Counted from the stretch's first letter, positions 31,687 to 44,842 are shown. The stretch: DNA of 64,000 nt from Stenogyne calaminthoides (GCA_037126765.1 JBBCBC010000024.1:19875554-19939553); one strand, 5' to 3'. Notes: generated by a model from the letters alone, not told the origin. Numbers and translations are program-made.

Positions 31687-34167
31687 CTATACACCTGGAT
31701 CCAACATCCCTAATTCAACTGATAGTTCCTGAAATCTTGATTTACCCAAAGGTTTAGTTAAGATATCAGCTCTCTGTTTATCAGTATGAATCTTGTCCAT
31801 CCTGATGTCCTTCTTCTCGACATGATCTCTGATGAAGTGATGTCTGATATCCACATGCTTACATCTGGTGTGCAATACCGGATTTTGTGTAATAGCAATA
31901 GCACTGTTATTATCACAAAATATTGGTACTTCATTGGCTATAATCTTATAATCCCTTAATTGTTGTCCGAGCCAAAGAATGCATGCTACAACTTCCTCCT
32001 CGCACCATGTATTCAAATTCTTGATCTTGGTTACATCGAGGTCTGCATTTTTTGAAAAACAGGATATCAGCTTACTTCCAAGAAATTGACAAGTTCATGT
32101 GGTGGACTTCCTGTCAATTCTACACCCTCCATAATCAGCATCTGAATAACTAGTTAATTCAAGGTTATCATCAGCTGGATACCATAATCCTCTATTCGCT
32201 GTGCCCTTAAGATACTTCAAGATATCTTTTGGCGACCTCCAAGTGACTAGCCTTAGGATTAGCTTGGTATCTTGCACATATCCCAACAACAAATGTTATA
32301 TCCGCCTACTGTCGCAGATGAGATAGAGCAATGATCCAATGATCCCTCTATAATCAGTGTGACTTACTGATTTGCCTTCAGGAACAGGATCCATCTTGTA
32401 GTTAGTATTCATGGAAATTCTAACTGCATTGCAATTCTGTACACCATACTTGGCAATCAGATCTCTGGTGTACTTTGCTTGGTTGATGAAGATTCCTTCC
32501 TTTGATTGTTTCACTTGAAGTCCAAGAAAGAAATTCATCTCCCCCATCATAGACATCTCAAACTTTCCTTTCATCAGTGTAGAAAACTTTTCACACAACT
32601 GATGATTTGGAGATCCAAAAATGATGTCATCTACATAGATCTGAACTAGTAAGATATCTTCCCCATCTTCTCTCCTGAACAAAGTCCTATCAACAGTTCC
32701 TTTGATAAAACCATGGTCAGTAAGAAACTAAGAAAGGGTATCATACCATGCTCTGGGTGCTTGCTTAAGACCATACAAGGCTTTTTTCGAGCACCAGAAA
32801 CTTGGTCATTCTGTTCAAAACCAAGAGGTTGTTCCACATAAACCTCTTCCTTAAGCACACCGCTCGAAATGCACTTTTCACATCCATCCGATGGATCGTG
32901 AATTTCATGTGAGCAAGATATGAAAGAAACAATCGATGGCTTCTAGTCTTGCAACAAAAAAGGTTTCATCATAATCCAAGCTTTCTTCTTGGGAATAACC
33001 TTGTGCAACTAGCATTTCCTTGTTTCTTACAATGTTGTTGTTCTCATCTCTTTTATTCTTGAACACCCACTTGGTTCCAATAACATTGTGCCTTTCAGGC
33101 CTATCCACTAGCTCCCCATACTTCATTCCTTGAGAATTGATTCAAATCTTCTTGCATAGCAAAGAATCCAAAAAGAATCTTGTAGAGCTTCTTCAATCTC
33201 AAGAGCTCTTTCTCCGATAGGAAGCAAGCAGAGAATAGTGCACTTTCACCATGGAACCTTCTTATTTTGACACCATCAGTTAGATCACCCACAATCTGAC
33301 TTGTAGGATGACTATCTAACCATCTTCTTCTAGATGTTCCCCCTTCAATAGTATCCTCAACATTTGAAATGTTAGGTTCAGGCAGTTCATTAAATTCAGG
33401 GAACAACAGAAAAGGAGAAAGGGAATCATCTTCCTCAGGGGAAATTCCATTCGAACATTATTGTCGAGACATTTGTTCCCCTTTGGTTGATAGATTCGAA
33501 ATTGCCTCACCGTGACCACATCTTCATTGGCATCACATACCTGATTCTGAACTGGTGTCTGTTCAGATTGGTCAACTTTGGTGTGTTGGCTTTCCTTCAG
33601 TGGAGAATTTCCATCCTGAGTATCACCATCCTGAGTTCCATCCTGAACATCTCTGTCTGAGTCTGAATCACTCCATTCATAGAAAGTGACCCGACTTCTT
33701 CTTTTTTCGAGTTCGAGAGGATGTTTTGTCATTCTTTTTTCAGCCGAGTCCGGTGATTCTCTTGGTCGATTCTCTGAATCATGTTTCTGTTTCTTCTGAA
33801 CACAAATAGATTCATCAAAAACAACATGAGGTGTTTCTTCCACAATAAGAGTCCTACAGTTGTAAACTCTGAAGGCTTTACTAACTTCAGAATATCCTAA
33901 GAATATCCCTTCATCAGCTTTGCTATCAAAGGTTTTCAACTGATCTTTACCATTATTGTGTATGAAACACTTGCAACCAAACACATGAAAGAAAGAAACA
34001 AGAGGCTTCCTTTCATTCCAAAGCTCATATGGAGTTTTGCCTTGACTCTTGGTCAGCATGGATCTGTTTTGAGAATAGCATGCAAGTGTTGATGCCTTCA
34101 AAATTTCAAAATCTTTTAGAATATCGACTTCCATTATCATTGTCCTTGCAGCTTCTTTTAGAGTCCT
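31687..34167 (-). pseudogene. element C pol, 3' part: integrase end, reverse transcriptase, RNase H
   Basis: Read from 34167: LKEAARTM (end of the integrase core region), TPYELWNERKP, the C-terminal integrase/linker with an Asp/Ser-rich stretch, reverse transcriptase (NVIGTKWVFKNKRDE near 33070, catalytic YVDDIIFGSP near 32630, NFFLGLQVKQ), and RNase H (YSDADYGGC, CDNNSAIAITQNP, HFIRDHV, ILTKPL), stopping at 31687. Several frameshifts (near 33330, 33110, 32880, 32650, 32290, 32050) make it non-functional. The reading is cut at 34167 by the LTR of E. Confidence 0.85.
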
Positions 34168-35725
34168 TGTAGGTCCCGAACGGGTTTTGTGAGGGCAGAA
34201 GTCTAGAGGGGAGGGGTGAATAGACTTAAAAAACTTTTGTGCGCAGATGTGTGATGGCGCTTAGCCCGATCGAGTCTTGATGAATCGATTTGATCGATAA
34301 CCAACTTATCGATCACCAAGGCGGTCGATTCGGTAGCTATCAATTTAACTGATGTGCGGAAGCTAAGTTTTACCCGTGTGAAAAACCAGTTTTGATAAAT
34401 CAGATTCCAAAGTTAGTCTTTTAACCAGTTGACTGAAGTGTCAAGCTTGATCAGATCAGAAGCTTGGTGCTAGCTGATCTTAACTTAGAATATGTATGCT
34501 GCTTTAAAAGGTTGTGTGCGATTGTGTAAACAGTTAATCAAAGCGGTAAAGGCACACAAGATTTATAGTGGTTCGGACAAACCAGTCCTACGTCCACTCT
34601 TCCCTATCACAAGGGGCACCAACTTAACCAACTGGACTTAGATTTTTGTGTTAGTCCAACACAGTACACCGATAGATATTTAAGGAGTTCTCACTCAACC
34701 GATCCCAGAAATCAGAACTAGAAACCCTAGTCTGAAATCTTGCTAAACAACTTAACCTAACTTTGGGTTTGGATAAGATTGTTTTGGTTCCAACTATGAA
34801 ATCTTTTCTAGTGTTTAATGTAGCCTATCAGCTAGATGAAAAGATTTCTATGCTAAGAACTTATGGGATGAACACTATAAAAATTAACTTCAAGTTCGTG
34901 TTCTTCGTGCGGAAATCTGATAATTGCTTGAGCTTCTTGATCGTTTCAGTGTTTCCGTGTCTTCACTCTGAAGTGTGATCCCATATTTATAGACCTTGAA
35001 ATCAAAGAGTCGTTGGAGAGCAATTTAAATTTCAGGCTATATTTGGTAGGATTGCAGGATTGATGTGACGTGCTTCAGGAAAGGCATGGCCGAAAGCGTG
35101 AATAGTGTCTTTTATAGCCGTTGGAGAAAGCAGCACCAAATCCCGTAATTATCAGCTTCGATCATACGTGTCTCGTCCTTATTGGTTAACAGACGAACTT
35201 TTCAGTGTTGTTCTTCCAACTATGGTTGACATTCTTCTTGTTTGGATCATCGACGTATGATTAGGTGAAACATCAGTTTTCACACGGTGAGTGACTTTGA
35301 TCGATCTGGAATCGATCGATCTACCGATGGAGTCTTCGGTGCGGTTGACTTAGCTTCAACTAGCGGACTCGGTGATGTAGGTCTTCCAGTCCGATCTTCC
35401 GAAGTCATCTGATCTTCAAGTATTCTGAGTTTGAGCTTTATGACTTCAGCTGAGATATCTGACTAGATCAGATCGATCTGATCTTCTATTTTTCTCTTGC
35501 ATTCGGCTCGTTTGATATCGGTGATCTTCATATCTTGGATCGACCTATACATATTGAGGTTCCCCCTCAATATGTGACCTATCTATTACATCGGTTGTTC
35601 TATACGAGAATTATCAACCGGTATTCTATAAATCGGTAATATAAACATCGATCGACCTAACAGTCCGATTTGGTCCTATTACATGTGTTTTTGGAACTTT
35701 TATCAAAACTATAAATTTCCCAACA
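34168..35725 (-). repeat. LTR of E family, solo-like (1558 bp)
   Basis: Minus strand starts TGTTGGGAAATTTATAG and ends CGTTCGGGACCTACA. GTCCT lies on both sides (34163-34167 and 35726-35730), and C integrase continues on both sides, as for a solo LTR. Sequence between CAG/CTG sites is nearly identical to the LTR at 61680-63257. TATA box 34984-34991. Confidence 0.9.
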
Positions 35726-36578
35726 GTCCTGTTTCTTCTCTCAGCAACACCATTTTGTTGTTGGGTCCTTGCAGCTGATGTTTCATGAGTTATTCCATTT
35801 GTTTTTAATAATCGATATATAATATGGTTTATAAACTCAGTTCCTAATCTGATCTGATTTTGACCACACTTTGATTTTTTTCAGTACTGAGCCTTTTCAG
35901 TAGTTCAGGCAGTTTTATCTGAGTCTCTTTCTTACTGAGTAAGAATATGACCCATGTATATCTTGAGTAGTCATCAACTACCACGAGTGTATATTTCCTG
36001 CCATTTGTGCTCACTGGTGTTACTGGACCAAAAAGATCCATATGCAACAATTGAAGTATTCTCTCAGTAGAAACATCTACTTTACTTTTAAATGATGCTC
36101 TAATTTGTTTTCCTTTTTTGGCACGCATCACAAACATGTTCTTTACTGAACACTTCATTTGGTAACCCCCTCACAAGTGCTAATCTTGCTAGTTTGTTCA
36201 GGGTTTTGAAATTTAGGTGATTCATCCTTTTGTGCCACAACCAACTGGTATCTGTGGAACTTTTTGCAACCAAACATGTATCTTTAGGAGTTGAACTCCA
36301 ATCAGCAAGATACACATTTCCTTTTCTAGTACCAGTTAGCAGAATTTTCTGTGAGGTATCATCTTTCACATAACATAAGTTCTTTGAGAACTCGACATTA
36401 AATCCCTTGTCACAGAATTGGCTTATTGAAAGCAAGTTATGCTTCAAACCAGATACATATGAAACACAATAGATATGAACAGAATCAATTTCAAGAGTTC
36501 CATATCCTTCAGTCTGTCCTTTGGAGTTGTCTCCAAATGTGATCTGAGGGCCTCTTTGCTCAACATATGTCACTGAGT
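35726..36578 (-). pseudogene. element C pre-integrase and integrase, first copy
   Basis: Encodes GPQITFGDNSKGQTEGYG, NLLSISQFCDKGFNVEF, the zinc-binding WHKRMNH ... CDAC, and the integrase core start HMDLFGPVTPVSTNG and VVVDDYSRYTW. It is almost identical to 63258-64000 but has a shift near 36120 and changes near 35800-35860 (AATCGATATA for AATCAGATATA). At about 36578 it is fused in frame to the C-terminus of E's gene X. Confidence 0.8.
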
Positions 36579-39500
36579 ATTCACTCTTTAGGCTTGTATC
36601 CTTCTGGCATCTCTCTTTGATCTTGAGGTACGTTGAAAATCTGATAAAGTTTCCATTTGACATCATTGGTCTGCTGAGGATCAGTTATGTGCGTTTTGCT
36701 CGATGTCAAAATAGAATCTCTGAAATGCCATCACAAATGAGCCATCCGCCTTCTTCGAGTAATCCAATGATCATACTCTTGGCGAGATACTTTTACGTTG
36801 ATTATCTTGGCCTCATTTTCCGATACTTGAAAAAATCTGATATTTATTTTCCAACCAGTTGAGGAATTCATCATCCGAGATTCTTCTCGTGGAACAAGAT
36901 CAAGAACAAAAGCATCCGAAGCCATTCACTTCGATCTTATTCCATTCCTCAAACCTCTTAGCGCGTGTCGCGGCTTTTTTGGAATGATCTCATCAATTCT
37001 TCTTTGGCAAATACCGAGGTTCCGCATGCATTTTTCGGGCCTTTCCTTTCTTCGCTCTCGTCCCGAATCTCTTCTTGATTTTTCTGCTTATTTGTCAATT
37101 TATCCGCCCTTCTTTCTTTCTTCTTCGCTTTTTTCGGTCCTCTTGACAATCTGCTCTTTGGATGATTTTTCTCGGCCCGATTCCTTATCGGCTCAGATGT
37201 CGCTAATTGTTTCTTGTGACTATCTTAGTCCGAGTGGCTGGTGCAGTTGTGATGTCCCAAAGACACCAGCAGAACTAACTTTCTTGCCTTTGACTTTTCC
37301 ATCTTTTCGGAGAGATTTCATTAGCAAAGAGATCCGTTGGTCTAGTCTTTGTCCATAGGCTTCAAATCTAGAATCATGTCTTTACATTTGTTACGATCAT
37401 GTCGATTGGTTTCTCACTCTGTCCTTCCCCTTTTTGGTTTGATCAAAAAAGAAGTGAGGTGGGAATCGAGATCCAAAGTCGATCGATATCGCCTGTTGAG
37501 ATCTCGCAACAGATAGACCTTGAGCTTGAGCGATTAGATTTTGAACCTTCGAGATCGGCTTCGATCTTGGCCAGATTCCATGGCGGTAGAGAGTGTAAGA
37601 ATCGGTTTGTCAAGTTTCTCTTCACAAATCTAGCTTTTCGTTGAGCATCGAAAAAAAACTTGTTGTTGATCCACAGAATCGACTAGTCATCAAGCGATTT
37701 TATAAGTTCGGCGGAACTGGTCACGATTTGGGAGAACCGATCTTTGATTGCCTCAATCGGGAAATAGCCAATTCCTTTGATCTGTTATTTCTTTGAGGCG
37801 AATCTGCCTACGATCGACTATCACTCCCTCAACTTCTTCTTTAAGGAGATCTTTGAGACAAGATCGATCTCACGAAGTTGATCGGTGATGATGTGAGATG
37901 TTGGAATGTTTTTGCGTCACACCGGATCTCTTTCGATTGTTTTTCGCCTCCGGTGGTTGGTCATGAACTGCGGCACAGTTCCACTATCATCGGCGACTCA
38001 AATCCTTCATTGTAGCATCTGCATCATGTTCTCCTTGTTCGAGCAACCCGGCTTCACATGGATCAAAGCTTTGATAGATTCGATTATCACCACCGGTGAT
38101 CCTACTTTAGCATTTCCTCATATCGAAATCAAAATCTGCAAAACTCATCAAAGACCGCCCATCCTGCTTCAATAATCATTATAAAATCCGAGAAGCTTTT
38201 TAGTCAAGATCTCTCCAGTGAGAATCTCCATAACTTCCTCTCTAATAGCGGGATGGGCGACCAGATTACGGATACATCTCATCAATTTCTCGTTCGATTT
38301 GCATTCGACCATTTTCCCCCTGTGATGGTCTTTGATGATCTAGACTCAGGAATTGTCTGTCAAGATTCAGGTTGATAAGATGTGGAGAGTTGTGGTGGTG
38401 CTTGAGTAGGCGGAAGTTGGCTGATTGGCTCGACCAAGCAGAGGTTCTCTGATGAGTCAAAGTCGCTGGTTCCACAAATGTAAGCTTTTCTGTTCGCGGG
38501 TAGGTGGGAGAGAAGGAGAAACATGCTTTCGACCCGATGAAATCCGAGCGGTGAATCGGTCGAGTTGGAGGAAAAGAGATCGTTCGTTTTAGTGCTTCTT
38601 CCTCGAATGTTCGGCGAGCTCTCACCAGAAGCCTTGCTGTCGATTTTTCACCTGATTTTTGTGGTGCATCAGCCATCTGGCTCCTTTCTTTCTCGACTCA
38701 TCTTCTAGAAAACAGAGTCATGGAGGCTGTTCGCCTTTTCATCTCTTCTCCGGGCCTTCACCAAATTTTTTGGGGGGCATCTGGTGTAGACGAGGCCGCT
38801 TCTGCCTCTTTCCTTTCTTCGCCTTTGGGGGGTTGGCGCGATATCATCGTCTAGTGGTCCAAATATGGCTGAAGTGGTGGAGAGGAAGGCCTTGTAGGAC
38901 TTCAGTCCATTCTGGTCCCATTTGGTATTTGGCATTTTGTCCTTTAGGATAACCGCAACCTTGTTGAGATTGCGATCCTCTTCTTCAGATAGACACTTTC
39001 CTCCATTCATTAACTCCAAATTTCTTGTTCGTGGAGTAGAATGGCCTTTAGGAACCCAAGATGCCAATTGATGTTCTTGGCTTCATCAATTATTGCAAAT
39101 CTTTCTCATACTTTGACGGATGTAAGAGCATCTGGGCTGAACGAAATACCCATGATTGTTTTTGACAATATGTCAAACAACAGTCGGTATTTCCTCTTGA
39201 GCATTGGTCTGACAAAACTCAAGGGTCCGATGTTTGTCAGCCTCTCTGAAGAGTTCGTTTCTGATCAGCTCATCTTCATTCTCCCTGTAGTGAGCAGGCG
39301 AGATTCGTCCTTTTGGCAAGCTGAACAGACAAGTTATGTCCTCATTCGTCAGTCTGATCTCTTCACCGTTGACTGACGAAAGTAATTCATCTCCCGGAGC
39401 GTCCGTATCCACCCTTAAATTCCTTAGGAATTCGAGTGCTTCATACTGCATCACTGGATTGTAGTGAGCAGTGCAATATTTCTCAAGGCCTCCTTTCTTC

Positions 39501-39628
39501 AGAATTTGCTCCACTTCCATCGATTCCGGATCCCGAGTGATATCAAACTGTACGAACTTGTCGTCGACAATCTTCAATGCCAGTTCCGCATAATTGCACA
39601 TTATTTTACCCATACCGTGAGTGGTCAT
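36579..39628 (-). pseudogene. accessory gene X of element E
   Basis: Starts at ATG 39628 just after a splice-acceptor-like TTTGTAG. Residues 1-150 are in one frame (MTTHGMGKIMCNYAELALKI, ALEFLRNLRVD, LTNEDITCLFSLPKG), then a shift, then LKRKYRLLFDILSKTIMG, which aligns with the LKPKYRVLLDIVSKCIM block of C and so ties the E/F and A/C genes together. The EFLRNL...LFSLP region reminds me of the domain annotated as putative plant transposon protein; that is from memory. Later pieces include VAVILKDKMPN and a basic segment (QRRRKERGR). Frame is lost many times from 38260 to 36700. It ends near 36578 at KERCQKDTS, where F has KEKCQKDTS shortly before its stop. Confidence 0.65.
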
Positions 39629-39836
39629 CTACAAATAAGATAGACTCGATTAAGATTGTGCATAAACATAGAGATATCATATATTGATTATCAGACCTAT
39701 ACACAGGCCTAGTAATCGATAAACATATGTGAAAACCAAGAAACAATAAAGCATAACACAGAATACCATCGATTGACAAAATCTTTAAGATCAATGGATT
39801 TTAAGAAAAAAGATTCATCAAATAATCAGAAATTAC
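39629..39836 (-). other. probable 5'-UTR intron of gene X (element E)
   Basis: On the minus strand AATCTG/GTAATT at 39836 and TTATTTGTAG directly before ATG. Element F has the same arrangement at 44546-44706 with the same AATCTG/GTAAT donor. The interior is T-rich. Inferred; no transcript evidence. Confidence 0.5.
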
Positions 39837-39978
39837 CAGATTCTGTTTTTCAGGAAGATAATTTTGAAACTTAAGAAAAACACTTTGAATCGCAGAGAAG
39901 TAATCTGGAGAGTTTTCTGAAAATAAATCGCAAGTTTGTGAATGAGAAAACTCTGGTAGGGTTTTTGATGAACCTTAT
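39837..39978 (-). promoter_or_regulatory. leader exon of gene X (element E), promoter split by F
   Basis: On the minus strand this is an untranslated leader ending AATCTG. The TATA box TTTATAAG is formed by 53895-53893 joined to 39978-39974; F inserted exactly here and duplicated CTTAT. Confidence 0.5.
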
Positions 39979-41510
39979 TGTAGGTCCCGAACGGGTTAAG
40001 TGAGGGCAGAAGTCTAGAGGGGAGGGGTGAATAGACTTCTGAAAAACTTTCGTCGCAGATCAAAAGTGAGAGCGATAGCCCGATCAGAGCGCGAAAGTGA
40101 ATCGATTCGGCCTCGATAACCAACTTATCGAACGCCCGTCAGATCGCTTCGGTAACTATCGATTAACTCGATGTGTTTTTACCCGTGAAAAACCGGTTGT
40201 ATAAATCCAGATTCCAAGTTTTATCTTTTTAATCGATGACGAAATCAAACCGTCGGATCGAAGCTTGGTGTTTGTCGATCTTAACTTAGAATGTATGCGC
40301 TTTAAGATTGTGCGATGTGAGAGCGCTTAATCAAAGCAAAAAAGGCACACAAGATTTATAGTGGTTCGGACAAACCGGGTCCTACGCCCACTCTTCCCTT
40401 TCACAAGGGGCACCAACTTAACCGACTTAAACCGATTGGACTTAGATTAGTGTGTTAGTCCAACACAAGACACCAACAGATGTTTTAAGAGTTCTCACTC
40501 AACCGATCCTTAAATCAAGACTAGAAACCCTAGATCGAAATCTTCTTAAACAACTTATCCTAACTTGGGGGTTTGGGTAAGATTGTTGAGGTTCCAACTA
40601 TGAAATCTTTTCTTGCGATAAGCGACTGAAAGCTAGATGAAAAGATTTCTTGCTAAGAACTTATGGGATGAACACAATATAAAATAAGCTTGTTGTTGTG
40701 TTCTTCGTGCGAAAATCGACTATAGTTTGAGCTTCTTGATTATGTTGTTTGTCCAAGCATTTCCGTGTCTCACTCAAGTGTGATCCCATATTTATAGACC
40801 TTGAGATCAAAGAGCCGTTGGAGAGCAATTTGAATCTCGTGTTATTTTAGGTAGACTTGCGGCTTGATGTGACGTGCCTCGGCATGGCCAAGGATTATAG
40901 CCGTTTGAGAGAGCAACATCGAATCCATGATGTCGGCTCTGTTCATACGTGTTTCTTCCTTATTGGATGAAAGCCTTGCTTTTGCGGTGTTGTTCCTCCA
41001 ACTAAGGTTGGTATTCATCTTGTTCAGATCGCAGACGTATGATAAGATGAAAAACAACATTTTCATCTTATGAGTCGATCGATCGATCGAATCGATCCCC
41101 AATTGGATAAGTCTTCGGCGCTGTTGACTTAGCTTCAAACTGGGCCGACTCGGGTGATGTAGGTCTTCCGGTCTTATCTTCCGGAAGTCATCCGATCTTC
41201 GAGTATTGAAGGTTTGAGCTTCATGACTTCATTGAGTTATCCTGACGAGATCGCCGATCCGATCTTCCGCTTACGGTTTTAGCGTTACGCTCCTCGGGCT
41301 TGATATCGCCTTTCTTCTGATTCTTCAGATCTGACCTTTACATATTGAGTTCCCCCTCAATATGTGACCTATCTATTACATCGTTTTTTTCTATACAATC
41401 ATTATCAACTGGTCTCCTATTGCGAGAATGTAAACATCGATCCAAACAGTCCGATCGGTCCTATTACATGTGTTTTTGGAACTTTCATCAAAACTATAAA
41501 TTTCCCAACA
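39979..41510 (-). repeat. 3' LTR of element F (1532 bp)
   Basis: Minus strand TGTTGGGAAATTTATAG at 41510 to CGGGACCTACA at 39979. TATA box 40789-40796, core motif 40355-40396. Differences from the 5' LTR cluster at CG-rich words. Confidence 0.92.
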
Positions 41511-41696
41511 ATTTCCCCTTTTGATGAAACCAAAACACTTGAGAAAACCAAAATGTTGATAAGTATAGAACAGTTAAAGAGCAAGTAATCAGAAGACAAA
41601 GAGATTTTGTCTTGGGATCAGAAAAATAAACTTTTCATTAGATATGATGATTACATGTTACATCAGAAAAGTTTTGAATTTAAAAGCTGCTGATCC
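41511..41696 (-). other. polypurine tract and 3' untranslated region of element F
   Basis: CAAAAGGGGAAAT on the minus strand (41511-41523) adjoins the LTR start; the rest is a short trailer after the stop codon of gene X. Confidence 0.75.
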
Positions 41697-44545
41697 CTAG
41701 ACGTCTTCTGAATCTTCACTCCTTGGGCTTGTATCCTTCTGGCATTTCTCTTTGGTCTTGTGGAATGTTGAAAATCTGATAGAGTTTCCATTTGACATCA
41801 GTTGTCTGCACTTGATCAGTTATCTGCGATTTGCTCAAGATGTCAAAGTAGAATCTCTCAAATGCCAGTCTGTCAAATGAGCCATCTGCCTTCTTTGAGT
41901 ATATTAACAGATCATACTCTTGGCGAGATATCTTTACATTTATAAGCTTGGCCTCATTTTCCGGATACTTGAAAAATCCGATATTTATTCAGAACCGGTT
42001 GAGGAACTCATCATCCGGTGATTCTTCTTTTGGAACAAGATCAAGGACAAAGGCATCTAGAAGCCATTCACTTCGATCTTATTCCATTCTCAAACCTCTT
42101 AGCGTGTCGCGGCATTTTTTGGTATGATCTCGCCGATCTTTGCTTGGCAACCGAGGTTCTGGTGCATTTTTCCATTAATCCTTTCTTAGCCCTTGATTTG
42201 AACTTCTTTCAAACCTTTCCAGCCCGTTTTTACGTCTTCTTTCTTCTTCACCATCTCGCTTTTTGGACAATTTTACGGTAGCTCCTTATCGGCCAGATTC
42301 GACTAGTCAATTGACTTTCCGTCCGAGTAGTCGGTCCAGATTTTGATGTTCCAAACCCAAGAAGCAATTTTCTTGCAATTGAGCTTTGTCCATGGGCCTT
42401 GTCTTCTCGATGTGTCACGATCCTTCCCCTTTTTGGTTTGATCAAAAAGCGCGTTGAGGTGGGAAGTTAAAGTTGATGACAATGCCTGATTTAGATCATT
42501 AGCGATAAACACAAGATTGAGTCACGATTACGAACGAATATGTCGATTCTTTCTTGGCGATTTCCATTGTAGCAGAGAGTGTCCAAATCATTTTGTCAAA
42601 TTTCTCTTCTCGATAACTTCGAGCCTTTTCTCGGTGGCGTCGAAAAGAAGATTGATTTTGATCCACTTTTTTTACTTGTCATCAATCGATTTTGTAAGCT
42701 CACAGATATGGTGGTCATAGATTGGGAGAACGATCTCGATTGCTTCGATTTGTTTGAGGCCCATTGTCTCGATCGATTAACACTCCCTCAATCTCTTCTT
42801 TTTCGAGGAGATCTTTGAGACAAGATCGATCTCCTCGTTGATCGTGGTGATTTGAGATGTAGGAATTGGATCCATCACTTGATCGGGGTTATTGTTTGGG
42901 CCTCCGGTGGTTGGTCGAATCGCAACACCGTTCCACTTTCATCCGGCTCGGATTCACCATTTTTGGAGCTTCTTGAGCGATCTCCTTCTCTTCTTCCGCA
43001 ATTCCAACTTCGCGTGGATCGAGCTTTCCGCAGTTTATCGGATATGAGCTCACCGGTGATCCCACTTTGGCGGACTTCCTCATATCGAAGTCAAAATCTG
43101 CCGAACTCATCCGCACCACCCATCTGCTCAACAAGTAAGATAAGATCTGAGAAGCTTTTTAATCGAGATCTCTCGGTGAGGATCTCCATGACTTCTTCTC
43201 GATTGCGGGATGGGCGACCAATTGTGGATACATCTCATCAATCTCCGCTCAATTCTTAGTCGACCATTTTTCCAAAGATGGTCTTTGTTGATCTGGATCT
43301 GAGAATTATCTGTCCGCATTCATTGATGAGATGTGGAAGCTTCCGGTTGTGCTTGAATCGGCGGAAGTTATCTCTGATTGGTTCAACTGCGATGGTTACT
43401 GCTTTGTAGTGGCGTTGTATCTTCGGAGTTCATGAAGCGGTGAACTAGCAGATAGAGAGACATGCTCTGCGACCTTTAGTCTGAAGGTGAATCACTTGAG
43501 GTTGAGGAGAAGTAGATTTATCGACATGTGCTTCTACCTCGATCGTTCCGGGCGAGCCCTCGGGTTGAGAAGCTTGCTGTTCGATTACATTCTTTGTTGC
43601 GCAAATACGTTTCGCGCTTTTTCCTCTTTCGACTCATCTTCTAGTGCTAGAGTCGGGGTAGGTCTTTTTTCTTTGGCCTTTCTCCGGCCTTCACCCTCTT
43701 TCTTTTTTTTTTCAACCGTTTGGATGAGGAGCTTTTTTGCTCTTTTTTCCTTTCTTCGATTTTGTTGGAGTGGGCTCCTTGTCATCGTCAATATAATTGA
43801 AGTTGATGAGAGGAAGGCATTGTAGGACTTGATCCATTCGATTCCATTCGGTAGCTTGGCGGTTTGTCTTTCAATATAATCGCAACCTTGTTGAGATTGC
43901 CGACTCTCTTTTTTCGAAAAGACTCATTGACTCCAAATTTTTTCGTGTTCTTGGAGCAAGATGGCTTTCGAGGAAGCCGTGCCAATTGATGTTCAGCCCC
44001 ATCAATTATTCTTTGCCATCTTTGTACATTTTTGGTGATGTGAGCATCTGGGCTAAATGAGATTCCCATGATCGTTCTTGGCGGAATGTCAAACAGCCCG
44101 ATCAGACTTTCTTTTGAGCATTGGCCTGATGAATCCAATTTGATATGTTTATCCGCCTCTCTTAAGAGCTCCTCTCGATTTCTTCATCCTCATTCTCCCT
44201 GTAAAGGTGAGATTAACCCATGGCAAGTCGAAACAGACGAGTGATGTCTCGCGATTTGTCGATCTGATTTCTTCTCCGCTTATTTATCGACATCGGTTAG
44301 TCTCTGGTTTTTTTTCAGATCCACACTCAAATTTCGCAAGAATTGAAGTGCTTCATCTTTGATCACTTTGGATTGCGGTGGAGCGAGCAATATGTTTCGA
44401 TCGGCCTTCTTCTTCGAAATTTGTTCCACCTCCATGGATTCAGAATCCTCGATGGTTCCAAATCGAATTTAACTTATCCTCAAAGATCTTCGTTGCCCGA
44501 TTCATAATAATTGCACATGATCTTTCCAAGTCCATGAGTGGCCAT
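41697..44545 (-). pseudogene. accessory gene X of element F
   Basis: ATG at 44545 (MATHGLGKIMCNY), C-terminus KEKCQKDTSPRSEDSEDV with TAG at 41697-41699. Homologous to X of E along its length, but no frame stays open for more than about 120 codons. Damaged places carry CG-rich words (TCGAT, CCGAT) where intact relatives have CTGAT or CAGAT. As in E, CTTCTT-rich lysine/arginine-coding stretches suggest a basic, disordered middle. Confidence 0.65.
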
Positions 44546-44706
44546 CTACAGTGAGAGATAGACTCATTAAATTTGTGCATAATCAATATCAATATCATTC
44601 CGGAAAAACAAAAGGCAATGAAGCATAAATTCCGAAAAACAACTTTTGAAAACAATGTTTTTAACGGAAAGAAAGATTCATCATTAAGCTTAAAAGAAAA
44701 TATTAC
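44546..44706 (-). other. probable 5'-UTR intron of gene X (element F)
   Basis: Donor TCTG/GTAATA at 44706 and acceptor TCTCACTGTAG directly before ATG 44545, minus strand. Same layout as in E, though the interiors differ. Confidence 0.5.
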
Positions 44707-44833
44707 CAGATTCAAATTTTCGGAGAAGATTTTGAACTCTAAGAAATCGCTTTTGAAACGTAGAAAAAAATTTGAAGTTTTTCAATGAGAGTAATGCAAG
44801 TTTGTGAAAGAAAACTCGTAAGGTTTGATGAAT

Positions 44834-44842
44834 CTTATATAG
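44834..44842 (-). promoter_or_regulatory. TATA box of gene X (element F)
   Basis: CTATATAAG on the minus strand, 289 bases before the ATG including the putative intron, followed by a leader resembling that of E. It corresponds to the spot where F itself inserted in E. Confidence 0.5.

Noticed and set aside
34763..34978. 71-codon plus-strand frame repeated near 62289 as a conserved small gene.
   Set aside because: It lies inside the LTR of E, antisense, and its repetition is explained by the LTR being present twice.
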